This document shows, in pieces, positions 55,507 through 63,433 of a stretch of 64,000 nucleotides of DNA. The stretch's first letter is position 1. Each line of letters begins with the position of its first letter. Both the position numbers and the translations under genes were made by a program. This DNA is from Niallia circulans NBRC 13626 (GTDB lineage Bacteria; Bacillota; Bacilli; Bacillales; Cytobacillaceae): the NCBI RefSeq assembly GCF_001591585.1, contig NZ_BCVE01000012.1, forward strand, positions 1 through 64,000, given 5' to 3'. Below the pieces are notes generated by a model that was not told the DNA's origin, searched no databases, and saw only the letters and a program-made list of their open reading frames with translations.

Positions 55507-56328
55507 TTAACAAGGTTCTTTCTTTCTTTCCGTGAAATAAGCATTAATCTCGCCGCCAATAATAATAATAATACCTGTTATATAGAACCATATCATTAGA
55601 ACTATAATCGTTCCGATACTTCCATATGTTGCCGAATAATTACTAAAGTTCCCTACATAATAAGAGAAGGCTAAAGAAGCGACTACCCAGCCAATTGCAG
55701 CGAAAATGGCTCCTGGAATAGCGGAAATACATTTTAGTTTTTTATTCGGTGCAATCCAATAAAGAGCAAGAAACACAATAAATAGAATGATGGGGGATGC
55801 AAGAAATCTTAAAGTATTCCATAAGGATAAAAATTCATCCGTTAAATTAAATTGTGAAAATAAAAACATCCCTATTTGTTCTCCAAAAACCGGCAATAGC
55901 AAAGCAACTACTACTACAGCAATCATTCCAAGTGTCAGTAAAATAGACATACCTCTTGCTACTATAAAAGATCTTGTTTCTTCCACATCATACGCTTTAT
56001 TTAGCGCCTTTACGATAGCATTTAAACCGTTTGAAGCAGACCATATTGTCGCAATGATACCAAATGATAATAAACTAACATTTCTGCTGAGTACCTGATC
56101 AATATTAGATTCAATCGTATTCATAATGTCGCCAGGAGCAAATCCTTCCACTAATCCTAATAAGTCTTCCTTCGTAATAGGAAGATACGGAAGAAGAGTC
56201 ATCACAAAAATAAGTAATGGGAAAATTGACAAAAGGAAATAATAGGATAATTGGGCTGCCAGATCAAATACATTATCTTGTTGAATTTTCTTGATAAGAA
56301 CCTTTATAAATGGAATTACGCCTCCCAT
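55507..56328 (-). CDS. yfkH: YihY/YfkH-family membrane protein
   Basis: 273 residues with six TM segments; the family was formerly miscalled ribonuclease BN. Conserved AAQLSYYFLLSIFPLLIF near the N-terminus and ATYGSIGTIIVLMIWFYI near the C-terminus. It sits at the yfkH place in the yfk block. Function is unknown; transport or envelope roles have been proposed. Confidence 0.9.
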   Translation of the reverse strand: MGGVIPFIKVLIKKIQQDNVFDLAAQLSYYFLLSIFPLLIFVMTLLPYLPITKEDLLGLVEGFAPGDIMNTIESNIDQVLSRNVSLLSFGIIATIWSASNGLNAIVKALNKAYDVEETRSFIVARGMSILLTLGMIAVVVVALLLPVFGEQIGMFLFSQFNLTDEFLSLWNTLRFLASPIILFIVFLALYWIAPNKKLKCISAIPGAIFAAIGWVVASLAFSYYVGNFSNYSATYGSIGTIIVLMIWFYITGIIIIIGGEINAYFTERKKEPC

Positions 56329-56553
56329 ACAAAATCACCGTCCTAACAGTTCTTTTATGTATGTCTATTGCCCTTTATCGTGTAAATAAAAACCTGTTCA
56401 CTAATTAGAAAAGACATTAGCCCTTTCTAGCATATGTTCTCATAGTATGTAATGGGAGGCAGCCTAAAGCATCTCCCCTCTTCTAATGTAAAAAATTCCA
56501 AATAAAGAGATGGGTACATAGGCTGCTATCCCTGTCAAAACCATTCTTACTGG

Positions 56554-56919
56554 CTATTCTGGCTTAGGTAAATATTGTATGCTGGAAACAAGCGTTTTTT
56601 CCTGATTTCTCGTATTCCCGCTTGAGAAAGCTTCCTTTGTATCTCGGATAATACCAGCAACGACTGGTGTTATTCCTTTCAGTTCTTCTAACTGTTTTTT
56701 AACAAATGCAGCATCGTCCGAAATTTTCAGGGCTGAATTCTTTATTTTTTCGGAAGTTAGATTCAAGCTAGATGTCATTTGATCCAAATCTGTTACAGTA
56801 TCTTTCGCATGCTGTAAAGTTGTTACCGCATGTTGTCTTGTATGTCTGTCCAATAAGCTAATAGCTGTTCCAATAAGACTGCCGATAAAAAGACCTTTTG
56901 TCATGCTTATTTTCATCAT
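56554..56919 (-). CDS. YtxH-like small membrane-associated protein
   Basis: 122 residues from the ATG at 56919 (GGAGAGG upstream). An N-terminal segment (MTKGLFIGSLIGTAISLL) shares its pattern with the YtxH protein at 46.0-46.5 kb (GLVIGSVIGVTVSLIDPATR versus GSLIGTAISLLDRHTR), followed by a helical region. It corresponds in position to yfkI of B. subtilis, but I cannot confirm homology. Confidence 0.7.
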   Translation of the reverse strand: MMKISMTKGLFIGSLIGTAISLLDRHTRQHAVTTLQHAKDTVTDLDQMTSSLNLTSEKIKNSALKISDDAAFVKKQLEELKGITPVVAGIIRDTKEAFSSGNTRNQEKTLVSSIQYLPKPE

Positions 56920-56996
56920 CCCTGCCACCTCTCCAAATTATTTGGCTATTACAGCCCCAATTTTGTAAAACAAGCTTGAAGGATGGCTATTATTGC

Positions 56997-57470
56997 TTAT
57001 AAGGAATATTTTTGCTTAATCTCTCGTAACAGACCTTCACAGCCATCCTTCACTAAGGCAAACACCTCTTCAAAATTGCCGGTATAATATGGGTCTGGTA
57101 CTTCTTTTCCCGCAGCGTGGTCTGTATAATCCATTAACAAACGGACTTTTGTGCCGTCTAACATTTCATTAAGCTTTTTAATATTTGCTATATTACTGTT
57201 ATCCATTGCAATTAGATAATCAAATTCTTCTAAATCCTTATCCGCCAATTGACGGGCAAAAATACCTGCATCCTTGATTTTATTCACTTTAAGAATATCT
57301 CTTGTTCCCTGGTGAGGCGGATTACCAGTATGCCATCCGCCGGTTCCAGCCGAATCACAAATAATACTTTCTTGCAATCCTTCCTTTTCGACTAAGTCAC
57401 GGAATACTGCCTCCGCCATAGGAGAACGGCAAATATTTCCTAAGCAAATAAATAAAACACGTATTTTCAT
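56997..57470 (-). CDS. yfkJ: Low-molecular-weight protein tyrosine phosphatase YfkJ
   Basis: 157 residues. The P-loop CLGNICRSPMAE is at residues 9-20 (nucleophile Cys9, Arg15), and the general acid Asp lies in DPYYTG. It matches B. subtilis YfkJ in size and context. It dephosphorylates protein tyrosine residues in the cytoplasm. Confidence 0.93.
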   Translation of the reverse strand: MKIRVLFICLGNICRSPMAEAVFRDLVEKEGLQESIICDSAGTGGWHTGNPPHQGTRDILKVNKIKDAGIFARQLADKDLEEFDYLIAMDNSNIANIKKLNEMLDGTKVRLLMDYTDHAAGKEVPDPYYTGNFEEVFALVKDGCEGLLREIKQKYSL

Positions 57471-57623
57471 TTTTATTTTCCTCCATTTTTCTATTTACAT
57501 ACTTTTTTTACTTACCAGTTCGCAAAAAGCACTTTATTTAATGATACATCTCTATATTGACATTTCTATGTTTGCATGAAAAGATGAATAGAACAACTTT
57601 ATTGTCCAGGAAAGGGGAAAGGT

Positions 57624-57848
57624 ATGAATTTAGATAATAAAACAACAGAAAATGTGAATTTCATGATTGAAAAAATAAAAGAAAAATTAAAAGTATTGAA
57701 CATAGGTGCCATTAAATCCACCCATTTTGATGAAGATCTATATGATGACATTAAAGAAATTTATGAGCATGTGATGAAACGAGACTCCTTTAGTCCAAAT
57801 GAAATGCAGGCACTCGCTGAAGAGCTTGGAAACTTGCGAAAACAATAA
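57624..57848 (+). CDS. yfkK: YfkK (DUF1128) protein
   Basis: 74 residues, helical and charged; VNFMIEKIKEKLKVLN and LYDDIKEIYEHVMKRDSFSP match DUF1128. It is divergent from yfkJ as in other Bacilli. RBS AAAGGGGAAAGG. Function is unknown. Confidence 0.88.
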   Translation: MNLDNKTTENVNFMIEKIKEKLKVLNIGAIKSTHFDEDLYDDIKEIYEHVMKRDSFSPNEMQALAEELGNLRKQ

Positions 57849-57921
57849 CTTGATTTAGAAAAAATAATCAGTGGGTGAGTGCCCACTGATTTCTTTTAAT
57901 GCCATAGGACAACGAATACCA

Positions 57922-58674
57922 TTAAACATCTTGATCGGTAAGTATAACAGGACCCTCTTTTGTGATAGCAATGGTATGCTCATATTGTGCTGAGTGCCTT
58001 CCATCTATCGTTCTTGCCGTCCATCCATTATTATCCATTTTCATTTTATAATCACCAACATTAACCATTGGCTCAATTGTAAATACCATTCCTTCTTTGA
58101 TACGAGGCCCTTTGCCTGCTAAACCAAAATGAGGTACTTCTGGTTTTTCATGTATTACTTTGCCAATACCATGACCGATAAAATCTCTCACAACAGAAAA
58201 ACCTTGTTCTTCTACATATTGTTGAATAGCGAATCCAATATCCCCGATTCGATTGCCAACCTTCGCCTGTTCAATACCTATATAGAGGGCTTTTTTTGTA
58301 ACATCCATCAGTTTTTGCAATTCAGCTGATACTTCTCCAACTGCATATGTCCAGGCAGAGTCAGCCAAAGCACCATTATAATTAACAACCATGTCAATGG
58401 TTACGATATCTCCTTTTTTTAGAGGCTCATTTCTTGGAAAACCGTGACAAATTTCATCATTTATACTGGCACAAGTTGCATATGGATAATCACGATATCC
58501 TTTTTGTTCAGGAGTCGCTCCCATTTCTGCTAAATAAGCTTCCACCTTTTGATCAATTTCCAATGTTGTAATCCCTGGTTTTATCATCTTGGCAATCATT
58601 TTATGACAACCAACTAGAATCTCACCAGCCTTCTTCATTTGTTCTATTTCTCGTTTTGATTTTAATACAATCAT
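57922..58674 (-). CDS. map: Type I methionine aminopeptidase
   Basis: 250 residues from the ATG at 58674. The metal ligands are visible: Asp in DIVTIDM and DSAWTY, His in GHGIGKVIHEKP, and Glu in FTIEPMV and in the C-terminal EHTIAITK. It removes the initiator Met. The context matches B. subtilis YflG (MapB), the second Map paralogue, rather than the ribosomal-operon copy. Confidence 0.93.
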   Translation of the reverse strand: MIVLKSKREIEQMKKAGEILVGCHKMIAKMIKPGITTLEIDQKVEAYLAEMGATPEQKGYRDYPYATCASINDEICHGFPRNEPLKKGDIVTIDMVVNYNGALADSAWTYAVGEVSAELQKLMDVTKKALYIGIEQAKVGNRIGDIGFAIQQYVEEQGFSVVRDFIGHGIGKVIHEKPEVPHFGLAGKGPRIKEGMVFTIEPMVNVGDYKMKMDNNGWTARTIDGRHSAQYEHTIAITKEGPVILTDQDV

Positions 58675-58840
58675 GTCCAAGCCTTCTTCCTATCTAAAAT
58701 TACCGCTAAGAATGAACACAAATAGAATTTTTTCTACTCCTCTTTTTATATTAGCGGTTCATTAAGTATGTTATCTTAACATTATGAGTTGATTGCAGCC
58801 AAAAAAACAATTTATCTCTTCTTAAGATTAACACAAAAAA

Positions 58841-58919
58841 AGAGCCTATACCTACTCCAACTCATGATAAAAAGATTATATTCCCCTTACCATAAATCTG
58901 TGTAGGTACAGACTCTTTC
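58841..58919 (-). terminator. Long stem-loop after yfkM
   Basis: On the minus strand AAAGAGTCTGTACCTAC pairs with GTAGGTATAGGCTCTTT (two or three mismatches) across a loop of about 45 bases and is followed by a T run. It may be a terminator with an unusually large loop. Confidence 0.6.
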
Positions 58920-58935
58920 CATTATTTATATTTCT

Positions 58936-59454
58936 TTATTTATTTAAAAGCTTTAATGATTCACGATTAAAGGCAGGGATATCTTCTGGCGTTCTGCTTG
59001 TTACCAATTGGTCCCCACATACCACAACCTCTTCATCCTTAAAAGTAACACCTGCGTATTCCATGTCCACTTTGATTGATTTATAGCCAGTGGCATTTCT
59101 ACCTTCTAGCGCTTTAGCAGTAATGAGCAGCTGCGGTCCATGACAAATTGCAAAAACAGGTTTTTTTGCATCCATAAACGCTTTTGTAAAGGCCACAACT
59201 CGATCATCGACACGGAGCTGGTCAGGAGAAAATCCACCTGGAATGAATAATGCATCGAATTCATCAGGGGAAACCTCATCTATTCCTTTATCAATTGTCA
59301 CAGAGGCTTCTTTTTGTTTTCCTTCCACTGTTTTACCAGCTTCTAGTTCAATTGTTACAACTTCATGCCCAGCTTCTTTATAAGCCTTAGCCGGTTCTGT
59401 GTACTCAGAGTCCTCAAACATATCAGTAATTAAAGTAGCAATTTTTTTACTCAT
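58936..59454 (-). CDS. yfkM: YfkM, DJ-1/PfpI-family general stress protein
   Basis: 172 residues from the ATG at 59454 (RBS GGAG). DJ-1/PfpI fold with nucleophile Cys in AICHGPQLL and the upstream LFIPGGFSPD. B. subtilis YfkM is a SigB-dependent general stress protein of this family. Suggested activities are deglycase or protease, unproven here. Confidence 0.9.
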   Translation of the reverse strand: MSKKIATLITDMFEDSEYTEPAKAYKEAGHEVVTIELEAGKTVEGKQKEASVTIDKGIDEVSPDEFDALFIPGGFSPDQLRVDDRVVAFTKAFMDAKKPVFAICHGPQLLITAKALEGRNATGYKSIKVDMEYAGVTFKDEEVVVCGDQLVTSRTPEDIPAFNRESLKLLNK

Positions 59455-59532
59455 ATATAGCATCTCCATTTTCTATTTTCTATAAGTAACGTTCCCCATA
59501 GAATGAAAATAAAACATGCTAGGACCATTTTT

Positions 59533-60252
59533 TCACGCCTCGTTTCTTCTTGCAAAATCAACAAATCGGAATTTATCTGGTCGATGTCGCGACTCTGTAA
59601 ATTGAAATAAAGTAGCATTTTCAAAATATATGTAGTTTTTAACTACTACGATCGAATGAAATCCTTCTAAATCTAATAGGTTATAGTCTTCTTCTGTAGG
59701 CTCTTCTACTGTAAATTCTTTTTTCGCAAAGCTAATTTTTAAATTTAACTGTTTCTCAATATAATCAAAAATAGAGTTTTTACATATTTCCTCTGTTAAT
59801 CCCGGAACATATTTTTCGACAATATAATCCTTATCTAAAATGATACGTTCTTGATTAATTTCTCTTACACGAAAAACTTCCCAGATAGAATCGTCCTTGT
59901 TTAACTGCATTTCCTTTTGCAAAAAAGAAGATGGTTGTTTATTCGTAAAGCTTTCAATAATTGTGACAGAGGAATGTCCCATTTTATCCGCTAATTCCTT
60001 AAAGCTAACTAGCCCGGAGATTGGAAATTGCAGTTTTTCTAAATCAAGCACTAAAGAACCTTTACCTCTGAGCTTTTGAATATATCCTTTTTGCGATAAA
60101 ATATTTAAAGCCTTACGAATTGTTTCTCTAGATGTGTTATACTGCTCAGCTAATTCATTTTCAGATGGCAAAATAGTATCGGGTGGATACTTTCCATTTC
60201 TTATCGCAGCTTCTAATTCCTCGAATATCATATAATATTTATTCAACATGAA
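59533..60252 (-). CDS. treR: Trehalose operon repressor TreR (GntR family)
   Basis: 239 residues from the ATG at 60252. The N-terminal GntR winged helix (ILPSENELAEQYNTSRETIR, GYIQKLRGKGS) and a UTRA effector domain (QFPISGLVSFKELA, FQFTESRHRPDKFRFVDFARR) match B. subtilis TreR closely, including the last residues. It normally represses treP-treA and is relieved by trehalose-6-phosphate. No treP or treA lies in the window. Confidence 0.92.
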   Translation of the reverse strand, partial: FMLNKYYMIFEELEAAIRNGKYPPDTILPSENELAEQYNTSRETIRKALNILSQKGYIQKLRGKGSLVLDLEKLQFPISGLVSFKELADKMGHSSVTIIESFTNKQPSSFLQKEMQLNKDDSIWEVFRVREINQERIILDKDYIVEKYVPGLTEEICKNSIFDYIEKQLNLKISFAKKEFTVEEPTEEDYNLLDLEGFHSIVVVKNYIYFENATLFQFTESRHRPDKFRFVDFARRNEA

Positions 60253-60415
60253 ATTCACCAACATTTTCAAATTATTCGTTACCATTCTACTCTTTTTCAG
60301 ACAAATTGTCTAAAAAGGATTGAAAAATGAATAAAAAAATGTTTCAGTGTATGTAGAAAAGGGTAAACACTATAAGATATATTTCAATATTGTGAACATA
60401 CTTTTAGAAAAATCT

Positions 60416-60465
60416 TTTACACATCAATGGTTTATAAGCATAATGGATAGAACAATTCGTTCTTT
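60416..60465 (+). promoter_or_regulatory. sinR1 promoter with SinR operator
   Basis: TTTACA (60416-60421), 17 bases, CATAAT (60439-60444). At the predicted start lies AGAAC-AATTC-GTTCT (60449-60463), continuing as GTTCTTT, the SinR consensus GTTCTYT in an inverted pair. Autorepression is expected. Confidence 0.75.
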
Positions 60466-60535
60466 ATATGGAACTTTTTATCTATAAATGCTATGATAAA
60501 TATACATACCGTAAAGAGTGAAAGTGAGTGAGCGT

Positions 60536-60859
60536 ATGATTGGGGATCGTGTAAAACAGCTACGTTTAGAGAAGAGAATGTCCTTATCAGAATTAGCTGA
60601 ACAAGCAGGAGTTGCAAAATCTTATTTAAGTTCCTTGGAAAGAAATTTACAATCCAATCCATCGATTCAGTTTTTAGAAAAAATAGCAGCTGTTTTCAAT
60701 ATACCAGTCGATCATTTAATCAATGATCAACAGAATAAGGATGAATTAGATTCTGAATGGTTAAAAATTGTAAAAGAGGCAATGGATTCCGGGGTATCAA
60801 AAAAAGAATTCCGTGAATTTTTGGAATTTAACAGATGGAGACTGGAACAAAAAAAATAG
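60536..60859 (+). CDS. sinR: SinR, master regulator of biofilm matrix (copy 1)
   Basis: 107 residues from the ATG at 60536. The Xre-type helix-turn-helix (SLSELAEQAGVAKSYLSSLE, then RNLQSNPSIQFLEKIAAVF) is close to B. subtilis SinR, and the C-terminal domain (LDSEWLKIV, SGVSKKEFREFL) is the SinI/SinR dimerisation helix pair. SinR represses matrix genes until bound by SinI. sinI is not upstream here but convergent at 61.0-61.2 kb. Confidence 0.92.
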   Translation: MIGDRVKQLRLEKRMSLSELAEQAGVAKSYLSSLERNLQSNPSIQFLEKIAAVFNIPVDHLINDQQNKDELDSEWLKIVKEAMDSGVSKKEFREFLEFNRWRLEQKK

Positions 60860-60922
60860 TACGTTTTCCACTTAGATGGCTAAAATAAGTTATTAGATTT
60901 TTTCCATTTCAAAAGAGGTTAT

Positions 60923-60984
60923 CTACATTGAATACTTCACAATATATTCCATTATTGTCAAGTATTCAATGTAGAGATATCTTT
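60923..60984. terminator. Terminator between convergent sinR and sinI
   Basis: CTACATTGAATACTT (60923-60937) pairs perfectly with AAGTATTCAATGTAG (60960-60974) around a 22-base loop, and AGATATCTTTTTT follows. It probably ends both genes. Confidence 0.88.
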
Positions 60985-61025
60985 TTTGTCCATTTTTTAG
61001 ACAATCATTTTCTATATACAAATGT

Positions 61026-61175
61026 TTATTTCGGATTTTCCTGAATTAAGTAATCCTTCTCACTTCGCAAAAATTCTCTTACTTCTTGCAAATTCATTCC
61101 AATATTTTTGGCTTCATTAATTAATTGAATCCATTCTGAATCCAATTCTTCGGTAAAAAGTTGACTATTAATCAC
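61026..61175 (-). CDS. sinI: SinI-like antirepressor of SinR
   Basis: 49 residues from the GTG at 61175 (RBS GGGAGGG, 10 bases away). The core LDSEWIQLI, then EAKNIGMNLQEVREFL, is the SinI helix-turn-helix that heterodimerises with SinR and matches the C-terminal domain of the neighbouring SinR. It lacks a DNA-binding domain. In B. subtilis sinI is upstream of sinR and switched on by Spo0A. Here it is convergent to sinR and its leader carries a c-di-GMP-I riboswitch, so induction is rewired. Confidence 0.88.
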   Translation of the reverse strand: MINSQLFTEELDSEWIQLINEAKNIGMNLQEVREFLRSEKDYLIQENPK

Positions 61176-61190
61176 TTAATTCTTCCCTCC

Positions 61191-61212
61191 CAAAAATACA
61201 TTTGTATTTTTG
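61191..61212 (-). promoter_or_regulatory. Expression-platform hairpin of the sinI riboswitch
   Basis: Perfect 10-base arms (61191-61200 and 61203-61212; CAAAAATACA and TGTATTTTTG) directly join the 3' end of the aptamer to the Shine-Dalgarno GGGAGGG (61190-61184 region). No T run follows, so control of translation, rather than termination, is more likely. Confidence 0.6.
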
Positions 61213-61283
61213 CAGTCCGGCCATCATTGTTTTAAGACATTAGATCCGTGACTTTGCGTCCCAAACTTTCGTATTGGTTTGCC
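61212..61283 (-). promoter_or_regulatory. Cyclic-di-GMP-I (GEMM) riboswitch aptamer upstream of sinI
   Basis: Read on the minus strand the class I consensus is nearly complete: GGCAAACC (61283-61276), stem CCAATA/TTTGG with loop CGAAAG (61271-61266), GGGACGCAAAG (61262-61252), a variable second arm CACGGATCTAA, then ATGATGGCC and GGACTGC (61218-61212). Usual members end GGTTGCC, so the closing stem is weak here and its 3' strand runs into the expression hairpin. A TATAAT (61329-61324) upstream gives a start about 30 bases before the aptamer. Confidence 0.9.
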
Positions 61284-61488
61284 TTTTACATTTACCTTTT
61301 CTCGTATTTTTTACTGTTTTCTCATTATATCGCTTTTCCTCATGAAATGATGCAGTAATTTGTCATAAAATTAGGATAAATTACTAAAATATTTCTCCTT
61401 GTTTCTACAAAAAATGTTGATTACAGCGAATCTTATCGAATTAATCATACTTATGCATTATTTACAGATTTCTCTTAAGTCAGGAGCA

Positions 61489-61698
61489 CTACTTATCTTG
61501 TCTTCTATCATAATATTGTGTTTGATAGCTTTTTAGCACTTTTTTAAAAGAATAATTAATATGAATTTGTTCAAATGTAATCGCATCAAAAAAAGGATAT
61601 TCCGTTAAGTCATTTTGGCATATAGGACAAATCCACCTGCCTCGTTCACTACTACTATACGATGGTCTATTGCATATATCACAGTTTTTTCTATACAT
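61489..61698 (-). CDS. Small zinc-ribbon protein
   Basis: 69 residues with two Cys pairs (CDICNRPSYSSSERGRWICP, then ICQND), a treble-clef or zinc-ribbon knuckle, followed by a basic, Tyr-rich helix. RBS GGAAGAGGGTGG precedes the ATG. The family is not recognised. It lies upstream of sinI on the same strand, 313 bases away, and has a SinR-like dyad in its own upstream region, so it may belong to the same switch. Confidence 0.7.
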   Translation of the reverse strand: MYRKNCDICNRPSYSSSERGRWICPICQNDLTEYPFFDAITFEQIHINYSFKKVLKSYQTQYYDRRQDK

Positions 61699-61808
61699 TT
61701 TCCACCCTCTTCCTTTTTCTTTTTGGTTTCTTATGCTGAAATAATTGTTACTGATTTAGTTCATTTATATCTCTTTAGTTAAATTATAATGTTATAAAAC
61801 ACAATAAT

Positions 61809-61824
61809 GTTCTTAGTAAAGAAC
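61809..61824. promoter_or_regulatory. SinR-like operator upstream of the zinc-ribbon gene
   Basis: Perfect dyad GTTCTT-AGTA-AAGAAC. On the minus strand it reads GTTCTTT, the SinR consensus, and follows a -10-like TATACT (61839-61834 region). Confidence 0.6.
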
Positions 61825-61890
61825 TTTTCCATAAGTATAGTGCAAAACTATCATTTTTGAAAATTCCAAAATCAACCGTTTTTTCTTTTT

Positions 61891-61977
61891 AACGAACGAT
61901 TATCATTCTTTTCCTCACAATAACTCCTTTTATCTAGCTTTTTCATATTTTATATTCACTATATCGTTCGTTATAAT
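61891..61977 (+). promoter_or_regulatory. sinR2 promoter with a spaced pair of inverted boxes
   Basis: AACGAACGAT (61891-61900) and ATCGTTCGTT (61963-61972) are perfect inverted copies 62 bases apart. The second touches TATAAT (61972-61977), preceded 17 bases upstream by TTTATA. GTTCGTT is one base from the SinR box. The spacing suggests looping or binding by a tetramer. Confidence 0.55.
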
Positions 61978-62014
61978 GAAATTACATTTCTTATGTGATA
62001 AGGAGAATATTGTT

Positions 62015-62344
62015 ATGTTGGTTGGAGAAAAAATAAAGACATTAAGAATAAAAAAGGGCTTTTCTATTAATGAACTTTCCGACAAATCCGGTGTTTCCAA
62101 ATCTTATTTAAGCTATATTGAAAGAGGAATTCAAAAGAACCCCTCTCTTCAAGTATTAACGAAACTTGCCCACACTCTTGAGACAAATGTAGAGGAACTA
62201 CTAGACAATAATTATACAGTGATAGATGGAATCGATGAGGACTGGATGAGTTTAGTAGAGGAGGCAATAGAAGAAGGAATTACAAAAGAAGATTTTGCTG
62301 GCATTCTTGAATATGTTAAATTTAAAAAAAGACAAGAGAACTAG
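62015..62344 (+). CDS. SinR paralogue (copy 2)
   Basis: 109 residues from the ATG at 62015 (RBS AAGGAG). Xre helix-turn-helix (SINELSDKSGVSKSYLSYIE) and a SinI/SinR-type C-terminal helix pair (DEDWMSLV, EGITKEDFAGIL). It differs enough from copy 1 to be an old paralogue, comparable in role to SlrR, which in B. subtilis forms a heterodimer with SinR. It is the third protein here with the SinI-type dimerisation motif. Confidence 0.88.
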   Translation: MLVGEKIKTLRIKKGFSINELSDKSGVSKSYLSYIERGIQKNPSLQVLTKLAHTLETNVEELLDNNYTVIDGIDEDWMSLVEEAIEEGITKEDFAGILEYVKFKKRQEN

Positions 62345-62520
62345 AAAAAAGGAAGCCTTCTCTATTAATGGCAATAGCGAATGGCCTCCCCCCATTGGAG
62401 TTTATGTGTACTCTTCTTGTTTCGTTTTTCTAATAAACATTCTTTCATCAAAAAGACTATTCAAAGAGAATGCTACTACCGATTTGGAAGCGATATTCTT
62501 ACTTCGAATAGTCTTATTTC

Positions 62521-63432
62521 TTATTTATTTAACTCTACTGCTATTTTTGAGCCCACCTCTGCATTGTTTTTGACTAATGCAATATTAGCAACTAGGCTTG
62601 TTCCTTCTGTTAACTCTTTGACACGACTTAATAAGAATGGAGTTACTTTTTTACCTGTAATATGATTTTCTTTTGCTTCTTGGAGTGCCTTTTCAATAAT
62701 TTCTGTAATGTATTTTTCATCGAGAGCATCTTTTTCTGGAATTGGATTAGCGATCACTACCCCGCCATCTAGTCCTAATGCCCATTTTGTTTGGATCATA
62801 TCTGCTGCTTCTTTTGGATCTTCTACTGAGAAATTCACTTCAAATGGACTCGTTCTTGTATAAAAAGCAGGAAGAGACTTTGTTCCATATCCTACAACTG
62901 GAACACCATATGTTTCAAGATATTCTAGCGTTAATCCAATATCTAATATTGATTTGGCTCCCGCGCAAACAACCGCTACGCTTGTTTTAGCAAGTTCTTG
63001 TAAATCCGCAGAAATATCCATTGTATGCTCTGCTTCTCTATGAACGCCGCCAATTCCGCCAGTTACAAACACTTTAATTCCTGCAAGTTCTGCGCAAATC
63101 ATGGTAGCAGCTACAGTTGTTGCCCCATTCTTTTTACCAGCGATCAAATATGGTAAATCACGTCTGCTTGCTTTCTCAATATTATCGCTTTTAGCTAAAA
63201 ATTCAATTTCATCTTCTGATAAACCAATTTTTATTTTCCCTTCTATTATTGCAATGGTTGCAGGAACTGCGCCATTTTTACGAATAATATCTTCTACCTC
63301 TTTAGCAGTTTCCACATTTTGAGGATAAGGCATTCCATGGGAAATAATAGTCGATTCTAAGGCTACAATCGGTAGATTATTTTTCTTTGCTTCTAATACT
63401 TCTTTTGAGAATTCTAGCCATTCTGTTTTCAT
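62521..63432 (-). CDS. psuG: Pseudouridine-5'-phosphate glycosidase PsuG
   Basis: 303 residues from the ATG at 63432 (RBS AAAGGAGC). Conserved [15 protein letters not shown] near the N-terminus, GGIGGVHR and the catalytic Lys region ([13 protein letters not shown]). It splits pseudouridine 5'-phosphate to uracil and ribose 5-phosphate. The start is one base after the psuK stop. Confidence 0.93.
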   Translation of the reverse strand: MKTEWLEFSKEVLEAKKNNLPIVALESTIISHGMPYPQNVETAKEVEDIIRKNGAVPATIAIIEGKIKIGLSEDEIEFLAKSDNIEKASRRDLPYLIAGKKNGATTVAATMICAELAGIKVFVTGGIGGVHREAEHTMDISADLQELAKTSVAVVCAGAKSILDIGLTLEYLETYGVPVVGYGTKSLPAFYTRTSPFEVNFSVEDPKEAADMIQTKWALGLDGGVVIANPIPEKDALDEKYITEIIEKALQEAKENHITGKKVTPFLLSRVKELTEGTSLVANIALVKNNAEVGSKIAVELNK

Positions 63433-63433
63433 G

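Noticed and set aside
58841-58919. Possible T-box or riboswitch after map
   Set aside because: No T-box sequence or aptamer core; it lies downstream of yfkM on the minus strand, so a terminator is simpler.
61976-62014. Upstream start for sinR2 giving 13 extra residues
   Set aside because: The ATG at 61976 overlaps the predicted -10 box, while ATG 62015 has a good RBS.
62295-62665. Two plus-strand frames of 92-94 codons after sinR2
   Set aside because: No RBS; they run into the 3' end of psuG on the other strand.
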